A DNA stretch of 43,144 bases from Bartonella fuyuanensis (GCF_014197255.1 NZ_JACIFE010000014.1:1-43144), one strand, 5' to 3'; positions 1 to 9,792 are shown, counted from the stretch's first letter. Notes: a model not told the origin generated them from the letters alone. Numbers and translations are program-made.

Positions 1-103
1 TTGATTCAACATAGAGAGGTTTGAAATGAGAGAATCTTACGATATTCGAGACTCTCATTCAACATACAAAACAGTGAATTATCATTATAAATCAAAGTGT
101 TAT
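1..103. repeat. 103-bp dispersed repeat, left copy
   Basis: Positions 1-103 align without gaps to 34011-34113. By hand about 81 of 103 positions are identical. Both copies start with TTGATTCAACATA and end in AAN(3)GTTAT. In both places the repeat is followed on the right by a relic of a tyrosine integrase gene on the minus strand, so the repeat and the relic form one duplicated block. The left copy may begin outside the window. Confidence 0.75.
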
Positions 104-139
104 CCAAACAAAAGACACTTGTGCTGTTAATTTATGTAC

Positions 140-350
140 TTGTCTTAAAGAAATATGTTTCAAGGCTTCTAAATTCATTTCATGATAGGGCTTTGAATGT
201 TAGAAACAGATGGCTTCTATGAATAATATAAAATTTATTCTGCATCACTATTTTTATGTTTTATAAGAAAGAAAATCAGCATCAATATAGGCTTTGATAG
301 CTTTTAATGTTACAACAGCTTGTGGCATTTGAAGCGATTCATAGACGTTT
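140..350 (-). pseudogene. Tyrosine integrase N-terminal relic (copy C)
   Basis: Read on the minus strand, positions about 343-285 give MPQAVVTLKAIKAY followed by D-A-D, which resembles the start of the arm-binding domain of P4-type integrases (the usual pattern is ...A-x-x-T-L-K...K-Y-x-D-G). The rest is too decayed to read. The nucleotide sequence of 150-345 aligns along its length with 34135-34330, a better preserved relic in the same position relative to the 103-bp repeat. Only the N-terminal part is represented. No function is expected. Confidence 0.5.
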
Positions 351-820
351 TTATTTTTTCTTTAATATTTTTCTACACGCCAATTCCATTTATGACGCAG
401 AAGAAAAAATTGGTTTGATGCAAATGTAGGGAAGATAATAAGAAAAAAGTAGTTGAACTTCATGATCAAATTAAAAAATATTTTTATTTGTCATTGTAAA
501 TCAATATTTTATCTGTGAATAAAATTACATAAAAGAGGGAAGAAATGGGGATAAACAAAAAGTCAGACTGTTTTTATATTGAGGAGAATAGAGAATAACA
601 TGAGTGGATATGTTTACTTGCTTCGCTGCTAAGAGGGGTACAGCTCTAAATAGGGTATTTAAAATCATTTCTTAAATACTTTTTATCCTAGTCTTGTGTT
701 AAGCTTTATGATTATAAATTAATATGTTATTGTATTGTTTATACCCATGCATAAAAATTTATAAACTTAGAAGTGTTCTCTAGATAAAATATCGTTTTTA
801 CTTTTGGTTGTGAGAGGAGG
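351..820. other. Intergenic; possible GIY-YIG nuclease start fragment
   Basis: This spacer has no intact gene. An ATG at 600, preceded by a good Shine-Dalgarno-like GAGGAG, opens a frame reading MSGYVYLLRC and then a stop. That resembles the first strand of GIY-YIG nuclease domains (UvrC/YhbQ type), but no clear continuation of the domain can be read after it. It is a fragment at best. Nothing else was recognised. Confidence 0.35.
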
Positions 821-1513
821 TTAGAAATCAAGATCAGCATAGTGAGCACTGGCAACAATTCCGCGAACGCGATCTGTTAAAAGAGAACGAAAAGAAGGTC
901 GTGATTTAATCCGCATATACCAGTCCTTAGCAGCAGGAGTTTGTTCCCAGTCAATTTCTCCTAGAAAGTCAAGTACAGAAATAGAAGCTGCGGCTGCTAG
1001 GTCTGCATAGGACAAGGAAGAACCGACTAAACTATCGCGAGAGGCACAGAGCCAATTGAGATAATTCATATGTGGTAAAATATTAGCACGAGCATTGCGT
1101 AAAATTTGTGAATTGGGAGCACCACCACCAATAGAGAGTGGCATTTCACGTTTATAGATTCGTTCTCGTACAATATGGCGCGTTGCTTCATTCTCAAATT
1201 TATTTAAAAACCAGTCATTTAGTCGGCGTACTTCCGCACGATCTAAAGGATTTTCGGGAAAGAGCTTATTTTCTTGTCGTACACTTCCATGTGTTTCGTC
1301 TAAATATTCGCAGATAACAAAGGTACCTGATAATGGAATTTCATATTCATCGAGAAAAACAGGAACCTGACCAGCAGGATTCAAAGCAAGAAATTCATGT
1401 CTTCTAGCCCATTCATATTCTTCAATTAGCTGAGTTGCTACACCATATTCTCCAAGAATAAGGCGTATAAAACGTGAGCCTGTGGATAGGGGAGAGTGAA
1501 AAAGTGTCAGCAT
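821..1513 (-). CDS. Glutathione S-transferase family protein
   Basis: The 230-residue product has the two-domain layout of soluble glutathione S-transferases. An N-terminal thioredoxin fold begins at residue 1 (MLTLFHSPLS). The cis-proline loop NPAGQVPVF is at residues 45-53 and precedes the acidic-serine-type segment that normally contacts glutathione. An all-helical C-terminal domain starts near residue 90. Family members conjugate glutathione to electrophiles or act as glutathione-dependent reductases in the cytoplasm; the substrate cannot be told from sequence. The serine near residues 7-10 could be the catalytic residue, but this is inferred. The gene lies downstream of yihA on the same strand with a 140-base gap, so it may be the last gene of that transcript or have its own promoter. 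The length is typical for the family. Confidence 0.85.
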   Translation of the reverse strand: MLTLFHSPLSTGSRFIRLILGEYGVATQLIEEYEWARRHEFLALNPAGQVPVFLDEYEIPLSGTFVICEYLDETHGSVRQENKLFPENPLDRAEVRRLNDWFLNKFENEATRHIVRERIYKREMPLSIGGGAPNSQILRNARANILPHMNYLNWLCASRDSLVGSSLSYADLAAAASISVLDFLGEIDWEQTPAAKDWYMRIKSRPSFRSLLTDRVRGIVASAHYADLDF

Positions 1514-1653
1514 AATTTACACGATCAAATAGAGTTGATAAGAATTTTTTCAAGTAATCAATTTTATAAAGATACTTGCTTAGAAGTACAAGATCGTTAG
1601 CAGTTGCTCGTAATTATGATTAATAAATTATTAATAATAAGGAATGCCTTCTC

Positions 1654-2298
1654 TTATACGATGCTTTGCAAAATGGCAGCGCGGAATTTTTCCAAACCGA
1701 GCCCTTTTTCTGAAGAGGTTACAAGAATTTCAGGGTGAGCTGCTGGACGTTTGAGGAGCTTTGTTTGTGTGATCATAATTAATTTTTCCAAGATATTTGA
1801 TTTGATTTTATCACTTTTTGTCAAAACAATTTGATAAGAAACGGCTGCTTTATCGAGGAGGGTAAGAATATCTTCATCATTATTTTTAATTCCGTGCCGT
1901 GAATCAATCAAGATATACACACGTTTCAGTGTTGTGCGCCCCCATAAATAGCTAAAAATCAAATTTTTCCATGTATCAACTAAATTTTTAGGAGCAGCAG
2001 CAAAACCATAGCCAGGCATATCTACCAATGCTAGCGGAGGAAAATCTCCTAGTTGTCCACTGAATCCATCAGGTATAAAATAATTAAGCTCTTGCGTTCG
2101 TCCTGGTGTATTTGAGGTACGTGCTAAGTTTTTTTGTTGGACGAGTGCGTTGATTAAAGATGATTTTCCAACATTAGAACGTCCTGCAAATGCAACTTCT
2201 GGTGGTCCTTCAGGAGGGAGAAAGCGTATTTCTGGTACACCACGAATAAAAATCCAATTGCGAGAAAAAACTCCAGAAAGGGAAGAATCTTTTATCAT
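1654..2298 (-). CDS. yihA: Ribosome biogenesis GTPase YihA/YsxC (EngB)
   Basis: This 214-residue TrmE-Era-EngA-YihA class GTPase is needed for assembly of the large ribosomal subunit. The G motifs are visible in order: G1 GRSNVGKS at residues 39-46, G3 DMPGYG at 93-98, G4 TKSD at 160-163 and G5 TSSEKG near 194-199. Length and motif spacing match the family. The start ATG overlaps the yidC stop in an ATGA arrangement (2295-2298), which points to translational coupling in one mRNA with yidC. The order rpmH-rnpA-yidC-yihA is conserved in Rhizobiales. Confidence 0.96.
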   Translation of the reverse strand: MIKDSSLSGVFSRNWIFIRGVPEIRFLPPEGPPEVAFAGRSNVGKSSLINALVQQKNLARTSNTPGRTQELNYFIPDGFSGQLGDFPPLALVDMPGYGFAAAPKNLVDTWKNLIFSYLWGRTTLKRVYILIDSRHGIKNNDEDILTLLDKAAVSYQIVLTKSDKIKSNILEKLIMITQTKLLKRPAAHPEILVTSSEKGLGLEKFRAAILQSIV

Positions 2299-4130
2299 TC
2301 ATGCACTTCTTTTTTAGGTGATCTTCTCCACATAGCTTTCAGATTATCAAAAAGCTCAATTTTGACTCCTTGGCGTTTCATCATGATACCTTGCTGAATC
2401 ATTGATAATATATTGTTCCATGCCCAATAGATGACAAGACCAACAGGGAAGGAAGCAAGCATAAAAGTAAAGATGATAGGCATCCATGTGAAGATCATCG
2501 CTTGGGTTTGATCTTGGGGAGCTGGATTCATTCGCATTTGTAAAAACATGGTTATTCCCATAATTAAGGGCCATGCACCGATCATAAGAAATGTTGGCGT
2601 TGTGTATGGCAAGAGTCCAAACAAATTAAAAAGAGAAGTTGGATCGGGTGCTGCTAAATCTTGAATCCAACCAAAGAAAGGTGCATGGCGCATTTCAATG
2701 GTGATATAGAGAACTTTATAAAGAGCAAAGAATATTGGAAATTGAACCAACATTGGCCAACAACCGGCAAGGGGGTTAATCTTTTCGGTTTTATACAGTT
2801 CGATTATTGCGTGTTGCTGTTTTATCCGGTCATCGGGATATTTTTCTTTTATTTCTAACAACCGCGGTTGTATAAGCTTCATACGCGCCATGGATTTATA
2901 AGACTTATTGGCTAGAGGGAAAAGAAGTGTTTTTAAGAGCACTGTAACCAGAAGGATGGCAATACCAAAATTTCCTGTTTGCTTATAAAGAATATCAATG
3001 AGGGAAAACATTGGTTTGGTGATGAAATCAAACCAGCCCCAATCAATTAAAAGAGCAAACTTGTGGATTTTCAGGTCATTTTGATAGTGATTGATGACTT
3101 CAACTTGTTTTGCACCAGCAAAAAGACGATTTGTTACAGTTCTTGTTTCATTTGGAGCAATCGTTAAAAGCGCCCCTCGCAAGTCAGATTGATAATGTGT
3201 TTGCAAGCGATCAGAATAAATAAAACGACTTGTGTATTTTTTATCTTGCGGAGGGATAACTGCTACAGCCCAATATTTATCGGTAATACCAATCCAACCT
3301 CTTGTTACTTCGGAGAAAGTTATGCTCTTTTGCCCATTATCAGAATTTGGATCAAGTTCTGCTAAGTTCTTATATTTTTCAGTTTTGAGCGAATTTCCTG
3401 CAATCCCTATCATTCCTTCATGAAGCAAATAGGTTGCATTCGTATCTGCTGGTGCTGCTGCACGTGCAACACGGGCAAAGGACGACAGATATATTGTTTG
3501 ATCACTCTCATTGCTAATAGAATCCTTAATGGTAAACATGTAATGATTATCAACAGAAATGGTACGGCGGAAGATTTGGCCTTGTCCATTATTATAAACT
3601 AAAGTGATGGGCGTTGAAGGGGTTAGGGTTGTATTGTTTCCCTCGAGTTGCCAATGTGTATCAGATTGTGGTAAGACTTCTGTTGGCAAAAATGCACTGG
3701 TAAAATAAAATTCAGCAAGGTAGGTCTTTTTGAAGCCTTTAGGATTCAACAAATTGATTTCCGGTGAATTTTTATCGACTGTTAAATGATATTTTTTGAG
3801 GCGAAGATCATCAAATTGTGCACCAACAAGATTAATAGAGCCTTCAAGTTCATTGGTTTTGATTGCAATTCGCTCTGTTTTGGCCAATACAGCCTTTCGG
3901 ATTTCAGGAGTCATTGGCTGATCGATGATAGATGATGTTTTGTGCGTCGAGATATCATTAGAAAAATCAGTAGTATCGATAGAAAGTGCTGTTTGTTGCT
4001 TTGATAATTGCTGTGTGATAGCTTGTTGTTTTTGTAATTTTGCTTGTTTGGGAGCAAGAAGAAATTGCCATGCGATAAGCACTACGAAAGATAAGCCAAG
4101 AGCGATGAAGAAATTGCGGTTATATTCCAT
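2295..4130 (-). CDS. yidC: Membrane protein insertase YidC
   Basis: The 611-residue protein is of the Gram-negative YidC type, which inserts and folds inner-membrane proteins alone or with SecYEG. The N-terminal anchor covers residues 5-26. A large periplasmic beta-sandwich domain follows to about residue 360, then the conserved five-helix insertase core. In the core, the stretch starting [15 protein letters not shown] and the following cytoplasmic loop [13 protein letters not shown] are typical. The C-terminal tail is basic. It lies in the rpmH-rnpA-yidC-yihA cluster, with a 37-base gap after rnpA and a 4-base ATGA overlap with yihA, so membrane insertion, RNase P and ribosome assembly genes are probably co-transcribed. 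No damage is seen. Confidence 0.97.
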   Translation of the reverse strand: MEYNRNFFIALGLSFVVLIAWQFLLAPKQAKLQKQQAITQQLSKQQTALSIDTTDFSNDISTHKTSSIIDQPMTPEIRKAVLAKTERIAIKTNELEGSINLVGAQFDDLRLKKYHLTVDKNSPEINLLNPKGFKKTYLAEFYFTSAFLPTEVLPQSDTHWQLEGNNTTLTPSTPITLVYNNGQGQIFRRTISVDNHYMFTIKDSISNESDQTIYLSSFARVARAAAPADTNATYLLHEGMIGIAGNSLKTEKYKNLAELDPNSDNGQKSITFSEVTRGWIGITDKYWAVAVIPPQDKKYTSRFIYSDRLQTHYQSDLRGALLTIAPNETRTVTNRLFAGAKQVEVINHYQNDLKIHKFALLIDWGWFDFITKPMFSLIDILYKQTGNFGIAILLVTVLLKTLLFPLANKSYKSMARMKLIQPRLLEIKEKYPDDRIKQQHAIIELYKTEKINPLAGCWPMLVQFPIFFALYKVLYITIEMRHAPFFGWIQDLAAPDPTSLFNLFGLLPYTTPTFLMIGAWPLIMGITMFLQMRMNPAPQDQTQAMIFTWMPIIFTFMLASFPVGLVIYWAWNNILSMIQQGIMMKRQGVKIELFDNLKAMWRRSPKKEVHE

Positions 4131-4167
4131 TCGTACTACCTTAGTTGTTGTTTATGATGTTTTATTA

Positions 4168-4506
4168 TTAGTTTATCCGCCGATTTAATTCACTAATCAA
4201 AGATGTAAAAGGTACATATAATACATCACGATATGCTACAATGACATAGTCTGTTCCTTCCTCCATGTGTTTCACACCAACTCTTACTGCTTCACGTAAG
4301 CGCCTTTTTATCCGATTACGTTTAACAGCATTACCGTTTTTACGGGTAACAGTGAATCCTACACGCGCAGGAGAAGATTTTCTTTCTGTTGTTTGTTCAC
4401 GAGATTTAACTTCGAGTAAAAATAAAGGACCACGCCGTTTTTCTCCTGTACGGACAGCCAAAAAATCTGCTCTTTTGCGAATGCGACAGGGATGTTTTTT
4501 CTTCAT
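4168..4506 (-). CDS. rnpA: Ribonuclease P protein component
   Basis: This is the protein subunit of RNase P, which helps the catalytic RNA remove 5' leaders from tRNA precursors. I place the start at 4506 ([15 protein letters not shown]), giving 112 residues, close to the usual length of about 115-120. The open frame extends to 4602, but the extra N-terminal residues look unlike the family. The conserved basic helix [14 protein letters not shown], the RNR signature, is present in the middle of the protein. It lies 117 bases downstream of rpmH and 37 bases upstream of yidC on the same strand. There is no strong Shine-Dalgarno sequence before the chosen start, so the exact start remains uncertain. 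Confidence 0.93.
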   Translation of the reverse strand: MKKKHPCRIRKRADFLAVRTGEKRRGPLFLLEVKSREQTTERKSSPARVGFTVTRKNGNAVKRNRIKRRLREAVRVGVKHMEEGTDYVIVAYRDVLYVPFTSLISELNRRIN

Positions 4507-4623
4507 ATAAAGAACAGCTCGCAATCTCACTAGATGCCTATTTGCAGGTATTAGAGGTTTATAACAAAAGCTCCACAACGAAGAAATAGTGAGCAATATC
4601 AACGGTTGTGAAAATTTAAACGG

Positions 4624-4758
4624 TTAAGCAGAGAGCCGCTTACGTCCACGAGCACGTCTTGCAGCAATAACTTTACGTCCTCCAGCTGTTGCCATGCGTG
4701 CACGAAACCCATGGCGACGTTTACGGACAAGTTTAGAGGGTTGGTAAGTACGTTTCAT
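4624..4758 (-). CDS. rpmH: 50S ribosomal protein L34
   Basis: This 44-residue open frame encodes L34. It begins [18 protein letters not shown] and ends GRKRLSA, the standard short, very basic L34 sequence, including the central MATAGGRKV segment. L34 is part of the large ribosomal subunit. It is the first gene of the rpmH-rnpA-yidC-yihA cluster. The nearest strong Shine-Dalgarno sequence is unusually far upstream, with a hairpin in between (separate entry). Confidence 0.97.
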   Translation of the reverse strand: MKRTYQPSKLVRKRRHGFRARMATAGGRKVIAARRARGRKRLSA

Positions 4759-4769
4759 TTGTTTAAATA

Positions 4770-4790
4770 CCGCAGAGTGCGGCCCTCCTT
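4770..4790 (-). promoter_or_regulatory. rpmH leader: distant SD plus hairpin
   Basis: On the minus strand an AAGGAGGG sequence (4790-4783) is a near-perfect ribosome binding site, but it ends about 24 bases before the rpmH ATG. Between them lies a perfect 5-bp inverted repeat, CCGCA-ctc-TGCGG in mRNA sense (4782-4770). Folding this hairpin would shorten the effective distance to the start codon. It may therefore tune L34 translation; this is an inference. Confidence 0.5.
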
Positions 4791-5326
4791 ATCTTAATTT
4801 TATGAGTAGTTATGCGCTAGATGAACAATTTTATCTTATCATATGGTCGTTAATCCATAAGGAAAAATATAAAAAAAGTCAATCTTAGATTGTTTTTCTC
4901 TTTTTGGAAAAAATACAAAATACTTTCATACTGTTTGTGATATTTTAAAGCGTCAAAAAATAATATTGGATGTTCAGAAAATAAATGATCGAAGCGTTAA
5001 AGAATTAAGGAAAGTGTGACTGATTGTTATATGCTCAATTAAAAATATAATTTAATAGTAAGAGGTTTTCTCAATTTTGACTTTTACAAAATTCTTGCCA
5101 GAATATTCATTAAAGTGATTGTAGAATGAGCATGGTTGATAGGAATTTATAGCAGATTTTGTGTTTGAATTTCCTTAATTCTAAGGAGAGTTTCGTATTT
5201 TTAAAGAGATAAGCTATAAGTAATTTATACTTGATAATTCTGAGTAAAGTAGAAAGTTATCAAGTGCTAAAATTGTCAGTGTTCTTATGTTTGTATTTGC
5301 TGGTATTTTTATAGAGAGGAAGAAAA
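4791..5326. other. Divergent spacer rpmH / mrp, AT-rich
   Basis: This spacer separates the minus-strand rpmH cluster from the plus-strand mrp gene, so it should hold both promoters. I see no open frame worth calling, no clear DnaA boxes and no certain promoter hexamers. A small inverted repeat, CCTTA-attc-TAAGG, lies near 5172-5185. Confidence 0.5.
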
Positions 5327-6391
5327 GTGAATCCTATTACAAATGAGGCTGTCCTCAACGTGTTACGTAAAATCAAAGGACCAGATCTTGAAAGCGATAT
5401 TGTGACATTGGGACTTCTTTCAGAAATATTGATTGCTGATGGTAAGGTTTTCTTTTCCATTACCGTTCCTGATGGATGTGTGCATGAATGGGAGTCATTA
5501 CGCCGTTCTGCTGAAAAGGTGGTGTGTGCTTTGGAGGGGGTGGAATCTGTTTTTATCACTCTTACAGCAGAAAAAACAGCAAAGAGATCTACGCCTCGAC
5601 ACAGAGCAAATCTCTTACCTGTAAAAATGCCTATAAGAGGTGTGCGACATGTAATTGCTGTTGCTTCTGGAAAAGGGGGAGTTGGAAAATCTACGATGGC
5701 GATAAATATCGCTTTAGCTTTACAAGATTCTGGTTTCAAAACGGGGGTGATGGATGCAGATATCTATGGCCCATCCTTGCCACGTTTGACAGGACTTGTT
5801 AATCAAAAACCACAACTCATTAACGGAAAAAGGATTCAACCTCTTGAAAAATTTGGCCTTAAATTGATGTCGATGGGATTTTTGGTGGAAGAAGAAAAGC
5901 CAGTAGTATGGCGTGGTCCTATGGTTATGGCAGCTGTAACGCAATTGTTACGAGATGTTGTCTGGGAGCCTCTAGACGTTTTGGTCGTTGATATGCCGCC
6001 GGGTACAGGGGATGCACAATTAACGCTTGCGCAACAGGTACAATTAACTGGTGCGTTGGTTGTTTCTACGCCTCAGGATCTCGCTTTAGTTGATGCGCGC
6101 AAAGCGATAGAAATGTTTATGAAAGTCAATGTTCCTATTTTGGGACTCATTGAGAATATGAGTTATTTTATTGCTCCTGATACAGGAAAACGCTACGATA
6201 TTTTTGGCTATGGTGGTGCACGGGCAGAAGCAGAATGTCGAGAGGTACCTTTTTTGGCAGAAATACCGCTTGATACAGCTTTACGATTTTCCTCAGATGA
6301 GGGGGTTCCTATTTTTATTTCTAAGCCTAGGGATGAGCATGCTAAATTATATCGTACAATTGTTGATCAAATAAAAAATAAACTCTTTTGA
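5327..6391 (+). CDS. mrp: Mrp/ApbC-family iron-sulfur cluster carrier ATPase
   Basis: This 354-residue P-loop ATPase belongs to the Mrp/NBP35/ApbC family, which assists assembly or transfer of iron-sulfur clusters. An N-terminal DUF59 (MIP18-like) domain covers residues 1-85. The deviant Walker A motif GKGGVGKS is at 115-122, DADIYGPSLPR follows near 143, and the switch motif DMPPGTGD is at 222-229. The start is GTG at 5327, preceded by GAGGAAG. The place where bacterial ApbC carries a CxxC pair (after NMSYFI) here reads APDTG, so the usual cluster ligands are absent; I recall the same form in other Rhizobiales. The gene stands alone on the plus strand. Confidence 0.93.
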   Translation: MNPITNEAVLNVLRKIKGPDLESDIVTLGLLSEILIADGKVFFSITVPDGCVHEWESLRRSAEKVVCALEGVESVFITLTAEKTAKRSTPRHRANLLPVKMPIRGVRHVIAVASGKGGVGKSTMAINIALALQDSGFKTGVMDADIYGPSLPRLTGLVNQKPQLINGKRIQPLEKFGLKLMSMGFLVEEEKPVVWRGPMVMAAVTQLLRDVVWEPLDVLVVDMPPGTGDAQLTLAQQVQLTGALVVSTPQDLALVDARKAIEMFMKVNVPILGLIENMSYFIAPDTGKRYDIFGYGGARAEAECREVPFLAEIPLDTALRFSSDEGVPIFISKPRDEHAKLYRTIVDQIKNKLF

Positions 6392-7295
6392 ATGCATATT
6401 TATTTAAAAACGTTTGCTAAAACACAATTATGAAATACATAAAAGTAGTTGTTTTTTTATAAGGGAAAGTCTTAATGTTTGAATGGAGCAGGTTAAACAA
6501 ATAAAAAATTAATCATATACTTGGTAATTGAAGGGGAACAAAATTGGAGCGTTAAAGCAAGGAGATGAAAAATATAGGCTTTGATTCTAAAAGAAGAAAA
6601 TAGAAAGTGAAAATAATTTAGGAAAATTGTAAAAGCTTATCAAAATATTTTAAAAATCAATCATTTTTCATAAAATGGTATCTTATCCCAAGTGTTAAAA
6701 AGCGTTTTTCGATGTGAGTTTATTCGATATAAATCTTAATACTATAAAGTTTGTTGGGAAGGTGGAAAAATAAAGTATTTTGATGAAATGGATATTTGAG
6801 TCATAACGAGAGATGTTTTTTCATTTCTAATGAGGTGGATTTGAAAAATGTAAACTGAAAAAACAATAAACTTTTTAATAATTTTTAGTGCTTTTGTTAA
6901 TAAAAGCTAGTCGGGATTTTATTGTTTTATATCATGCTGCTTTTTGGTATTCTCTAGCCCAAATATGTTTATATAGTTTTCTCAATTTAATTTTTATAAA
7001 AAGGCATTCATAAGTGTTTTGTAAGGATAAGTAGAAGTAAAGCCAAAAGATATTATGTTTATTTACAAAGTATCGGATAAAAGTTAGATATTTCTTCAAT
7101 TCATTGATATTCTACTGCTCATTTGATGATTTTATAGGACTCTTTTCCCTATAAAATCTGTGTTTTTTCGGTTAGATTATAGAGATAAGTATTAAAAAGC
7201 CTGGTTATCCTGCTCTTGAAATATGTACCAGTAGACAATTTTATCAATTCAAGTTCACGAAAAGCTAAATAAAAGTACGAAGGACTCTTTACTTA
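6392..7295. other. Non-coding spacer, about 0.9 kb
   Basis: This stretch lies between the 3' ends of mrp and the ProC-like gene. It is AT-rich with stops in all frames. I recognise no gene relic, RNA or terminator. It probably represents decayed sequence. Confidence 0.5.
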
Positions 7296-8108
7296 TTAAG
7301 TTGATAAAAAATGTTGGTCAGTTTTTTTAACAGCATTCATTTTTTGCAAAGTAGTCTCAAGAGCTGTTGTTAAAGCACTCTTTCCACCTTGATGAGAAAA
7401 ACAATTTGACAGAAATTCATTTGTTCCTCCTTTTGTTGAAAACTCTTTTTCAAGTAGTGCAAAATCGAGAGATCCAGAACGATCCATTGCTATAATTTTA
7501 CGCATTTCATCTGTAAGATTTCCAAACATCATGGTAAGAAACTCTGCCGATTGTTGTTTTTTTAATCCCTGTGTTATAAACCATTGATGAGCTGTTTCTA
7601 TAAAATTAAAATACACTCCCATAAGTGAACCAGCAGTCATAAAAAGATTAAACTGCTCTTCCTTATCCAGCACCAATGTGCCCCCCAATGCATCAAATAG
7701 AGTGCGTAAAAAGGGATGATCGGGATAAATTGGTGTCAAATTTTTGCATTCTGCAACAAAAGGTAACGGAACAGCACGATAAACTTTATGATTGATCCAC
7801 TCTTCCACTTCGGCTGCTTTTGCCATAGCAAGTACGGAAATAATCAGCTGTTCGGGACGGAAACGAAGAGAGCGCAAAACGTCTTCTGCAATTTGGTTGG
7901 GCAAGCAAAGAAAAACACAATCACTAACATCTAGCAACGCTTGGTTATTTTCAGCAATAATAACTTTATCATAAGTGTGTGAAAGATGCTCTGCTATTTG
8001 TATATTGCGCGATGAAACAATAATGGAAAAAACGTCAAAAGTGCTTGTCATTAAACCATGCACCATTGATGCACTAATTTTACCTGTTCCCAAAAAACCA
8101 AGTTTCAT
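7296..8108 (-). CDS. ProC-like pyrroline-5-carboxylate reductase family protein
   Basis: The 270-residue protein has the ProC fold: an N-terminal Rossmann dinucleotide-binding domain beginning KLGFLGTGKISASMV (residues 2-16), the segment LCLPNQ in place of the usual VKP, and a helical C-terminal dimer domain. In the C-terminal domain STKGGTNEFL aligns with the family signature TSPGGTT. ProC reduces pyrroline-5-carboxylate to proline with NAD(P)H. The match is divergent, for instance where GSGPAY is expected it reads AGSLMGVY, so its substrate could differ. It is the last gene of the minus-strand run rsmI-yraN-membrane protein-this gene, and a GAGGA ribosome binding site precedes the ATG. Confidence 0.75.
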   Translation of the reverse strand: MKLGFLGTGKISASMVHGLMTSTFDVFSIIVSSRNIQIAEHLSHTYDKVIIAENNQALLDVSDCVFLCLPNQIAEDVLRSLRFRPEQLIISVLAMAKAAEVEEWINHKVYRAVPLPFVAECKNLTPIYPDHPFLRTLFDALGGTLVLDKEEQFNLFMTAGSLMGVYFNFIETAHQWFITQGLKKQQSAEFLTMMFGNLTDEMRKIIAMDRSGSLDFALLEKEFSTKGGTNEFLSNCFSHQGGKSALTTALETTLQKMNAVKKTDQHFLST

Positions 8109-8163
8109 TTTTATTCCTCAGTATTATATTGAAAAAGAAAGTTCAATCAACGCTTTATGTGTT

Positions 8164-8409
8164 TTAACTAACATAAACGCTAATTGAGGAAGTAACACAT
8201 AAAATAGCAAGAATAATCAAGACCAAATAGATTTTTGGCTTGTCAAATAGAATGGCAAAAGCAGAAAACCAACCAACAACAGCGGCCGCTAGTGCAAATA
8301 AAAAACCTGGCTTATTCATAAGTACAATATGCATTGCCATTAAACCACCAATAATCAGAGCTCCAAAAACAATGAGCAAGCCTGTTGCAAACTTTTCATA
8401 ATCATCCAT
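8164..8409 (-). CDS. Small three-helix membrane protein of unknown function
   Basis: This 81-residue protein consists almost entirely of three predicted transmembrane segments (about residues 9-30, 34-53 and 58-78). A short acidic N-terminus (MDDYEKF) precedes them, and two residue pairs (DK, PK) sit in the loop after helix 2. An AGGGAGAAA ribosome binding site lies just before the ATG. It is 55 bases upstream of the ProC-like gene and 103 bases downstream of the yraN stop, on the same strand, so it is likely co-transcribed. I do not recognise its family. Confidence 0.7.
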   Translation of the reverse strand: MDDYEKFATGLLIVFGALIIGGLMAMHIVLMNKPGFLFALAAAVVGWFSAFAILFDKPKIYLVLIILAILCVTSSISVYVS

Positions 8410-8512
8410 ATTTTTCTCCCTATAGCGCTCAAATTGTCACATACTTTTTAATGCACATGCATATAAAAACGAAATGTTTTTGACCTAACATGGTTAAAAC
8501 GGTAACCTCCTC

Positions 8513-8893
8513 TTATTTATCAGATGTAAAAAATGCGGGTATATGCTGTGGCCAACGCCAAGGTAAAATTGCAATCAAATCAAAGCGTACAGACAAAAGG
8601 GCATAATCTTTTTGCCGTGCTAGCCAAATATTAGCTGCTGCCTCAATTCGCTTTTCATTTATTCGGGAAACTGCTTCCATTGCTTCAGTTAATGTTGAAC
8701 GTGCTTTAACTTCAACAATTAAAACCAGATTTCCGCGCCGTGCAATTAAATCAATTTCACCACACTTTGTTTTAAAACGCATTTCAGCAATGTAAAATCC
8801 TTTGCAACGCAACCACCATGCTGCCAATTTTTCTGCACGAATTCCTCGAGAAAAAGATTTTTGTTTCTGTTTTTTTTGTCTGTCTTCACACAT
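8513..8893 (-). CDS. YraN family (UPF0102) nuclease-like protein
   Basis: The 126-residue protein carries the small PD-(D/E)xK nuclease-like fold of UPF0102. It has E46-I-D48 within [10 protein letters not shown] and the E61-V-K63 catalytic signature (VEVKAR). Members are found beside rsmI in very many bacteria. Their role is unsettled and is thought to concern DNA or RNA processing. Here the start ATG lies 11 bases after the rsmI stop, which indicates a common transcript. The length is normal and the catalytic acids and lysine are retained. The N-terminus is lysine- and glutamine-rich. Confidence 0.92.
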   Translation of the reverse strand: MCEDRQKKQKQKSFSRGIRAEKLAAWWLRCKGFYIAEMRFKTKCGEIDLIARRGNLVLIVEVKARSTLTEAMEAVSRINEKRIEAAANIWLARQKDYALLSVRFDLIAILPWRWPQHIPAFFTSDK

Positions 8894-8904
8894 TATTTTA
8901 CATT

Positions 8905-9792
8905 TTATGAATTTTTTAAAAAATTTAATCGCTGAAAAAGTTTCTGTTTTTTTAAACCGGTCTTTTTTGCAACTAAAGCTGCTGTTTGAGCCGCAGAATG
9001 TGTTTGAGCGAGTTCTAATAACATTTCATCAATTTCTTGATCACTCATCACTTTTAAAGAGGAAAGTGATTCTCCAACAAGCACAACAATTTCTCCACGA
9101 ATATGTGTCTGTTTTCTGTAACTTTCCAACAATTTTCCCAAATTGGAAACATCTACTGTTTCAAATTTTTTTGTTAGTTCACGACAAATTGCGGCAGGTC
9201 GATCAGCCGAAAAAAAAGTAACCATATCCTGTAAAGTTTCAATGAGACGATGTGGTGATTCATAAAAAATCAAAGTTGTTGGAATTTCTTTTAATTTTTC
9301 CAATTGTTTTTGACGCTGTACCTTGCGTGCACTCAAAAAACCTACAAAGAAAAAGCTATCCGTAGGAAGCCCTGTCGTAATAAGAGCGGCTAGAAAAGCT
9401 GATGCTCCAGGAATAGGAACAATTTTATGCCCCGCTTTTCGTGCCTCTTTCACCAATCGAAATCCGGGATCAGAAATAAGTGGCGTTCCTGCATCTGAAA
9501 TAAGCGCTACCGTTTTATTTTCTGCTAAAGCTGCTAAGAGCTTTGGACCTGCTTTTTGTGCATTATATTCATGATAGAGAAAAGGTTTTTTTTGAATAGC
9601 GTACCGTTCCAGCAAAATACGTGTTACCCGCGTATCTTCACACGCTAAAATATCAATTCCTGCAAGTACTTGCAAAGCACGAAGAGTAATATCTGCGAGA
9701 TTTCCGATAGGTGTTGCCACAAGATAAAGCCCTGGTTCTATAATGGGTGCAGAATAAGCATGTGCACCTATAAAATATGCTTTTTCACACAT
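8905..9792 (-). CDS. rsmI: 16S rRNA (cytidine1402-2'-O)-methyltransferase RsmI
   Basis: The 295-residue protein belongs to the tetrapyrrole-methylase fold family. It methylates the 2'-hydroxyl of C1402 in 16S rRNA using S-adenosylmethionine. The N-terminal motif [17 protein letters not shown] is at residues 24-40, CEDTR at 51-55, and [14 protein letters not shown] at 98-111. The YESPHR motif is near residue 177. The C-terminal region after residue 240 is the helical extension common in the family. It heads the operon with yraN 11 bases behind it, the usual genomic partner. A GAAGAG element precedes the ATG. Confidence 0.95.
   Translation of the reverse strand: MCEKAYFIGAHAYSAPIIEPGLYLVATPIGNLADITLRALQVLAGIDILACEDTRVTRILLERYAIQKKPFLYHEYNAQKAGPKLLAALAENKTVALISDAGTPLISDPGFRLVKEARKAGHKIVPIPGASAFLAALITTGLPTDSFFFVGFLSARKVQRQKQLEKLKEIPTTLIFYESPHRLIETLQDMVTFFSADRPAAICRELTKKFETVDVSNLGKLLESYRKQTHIRGEIVVLVGESLSSLKVMSDQEIDEMLLELAQTHSAAQTAALVAKKTGLKKQKLFQRLNFLKNS

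Noticed and set aside
2356-2574. Minus-strand open frame inside yidC
   Set aside because: It is a shadow frame of the intact yidC gene on the same strand, without independent support.
5040-5130. Similarity of the spacer before mrp (GTTTTCTCAATTTT...) to the spacer near 6975-7015
   Set aside because: The shared words are short and AT-rich; the match is not better than expected for such composition.
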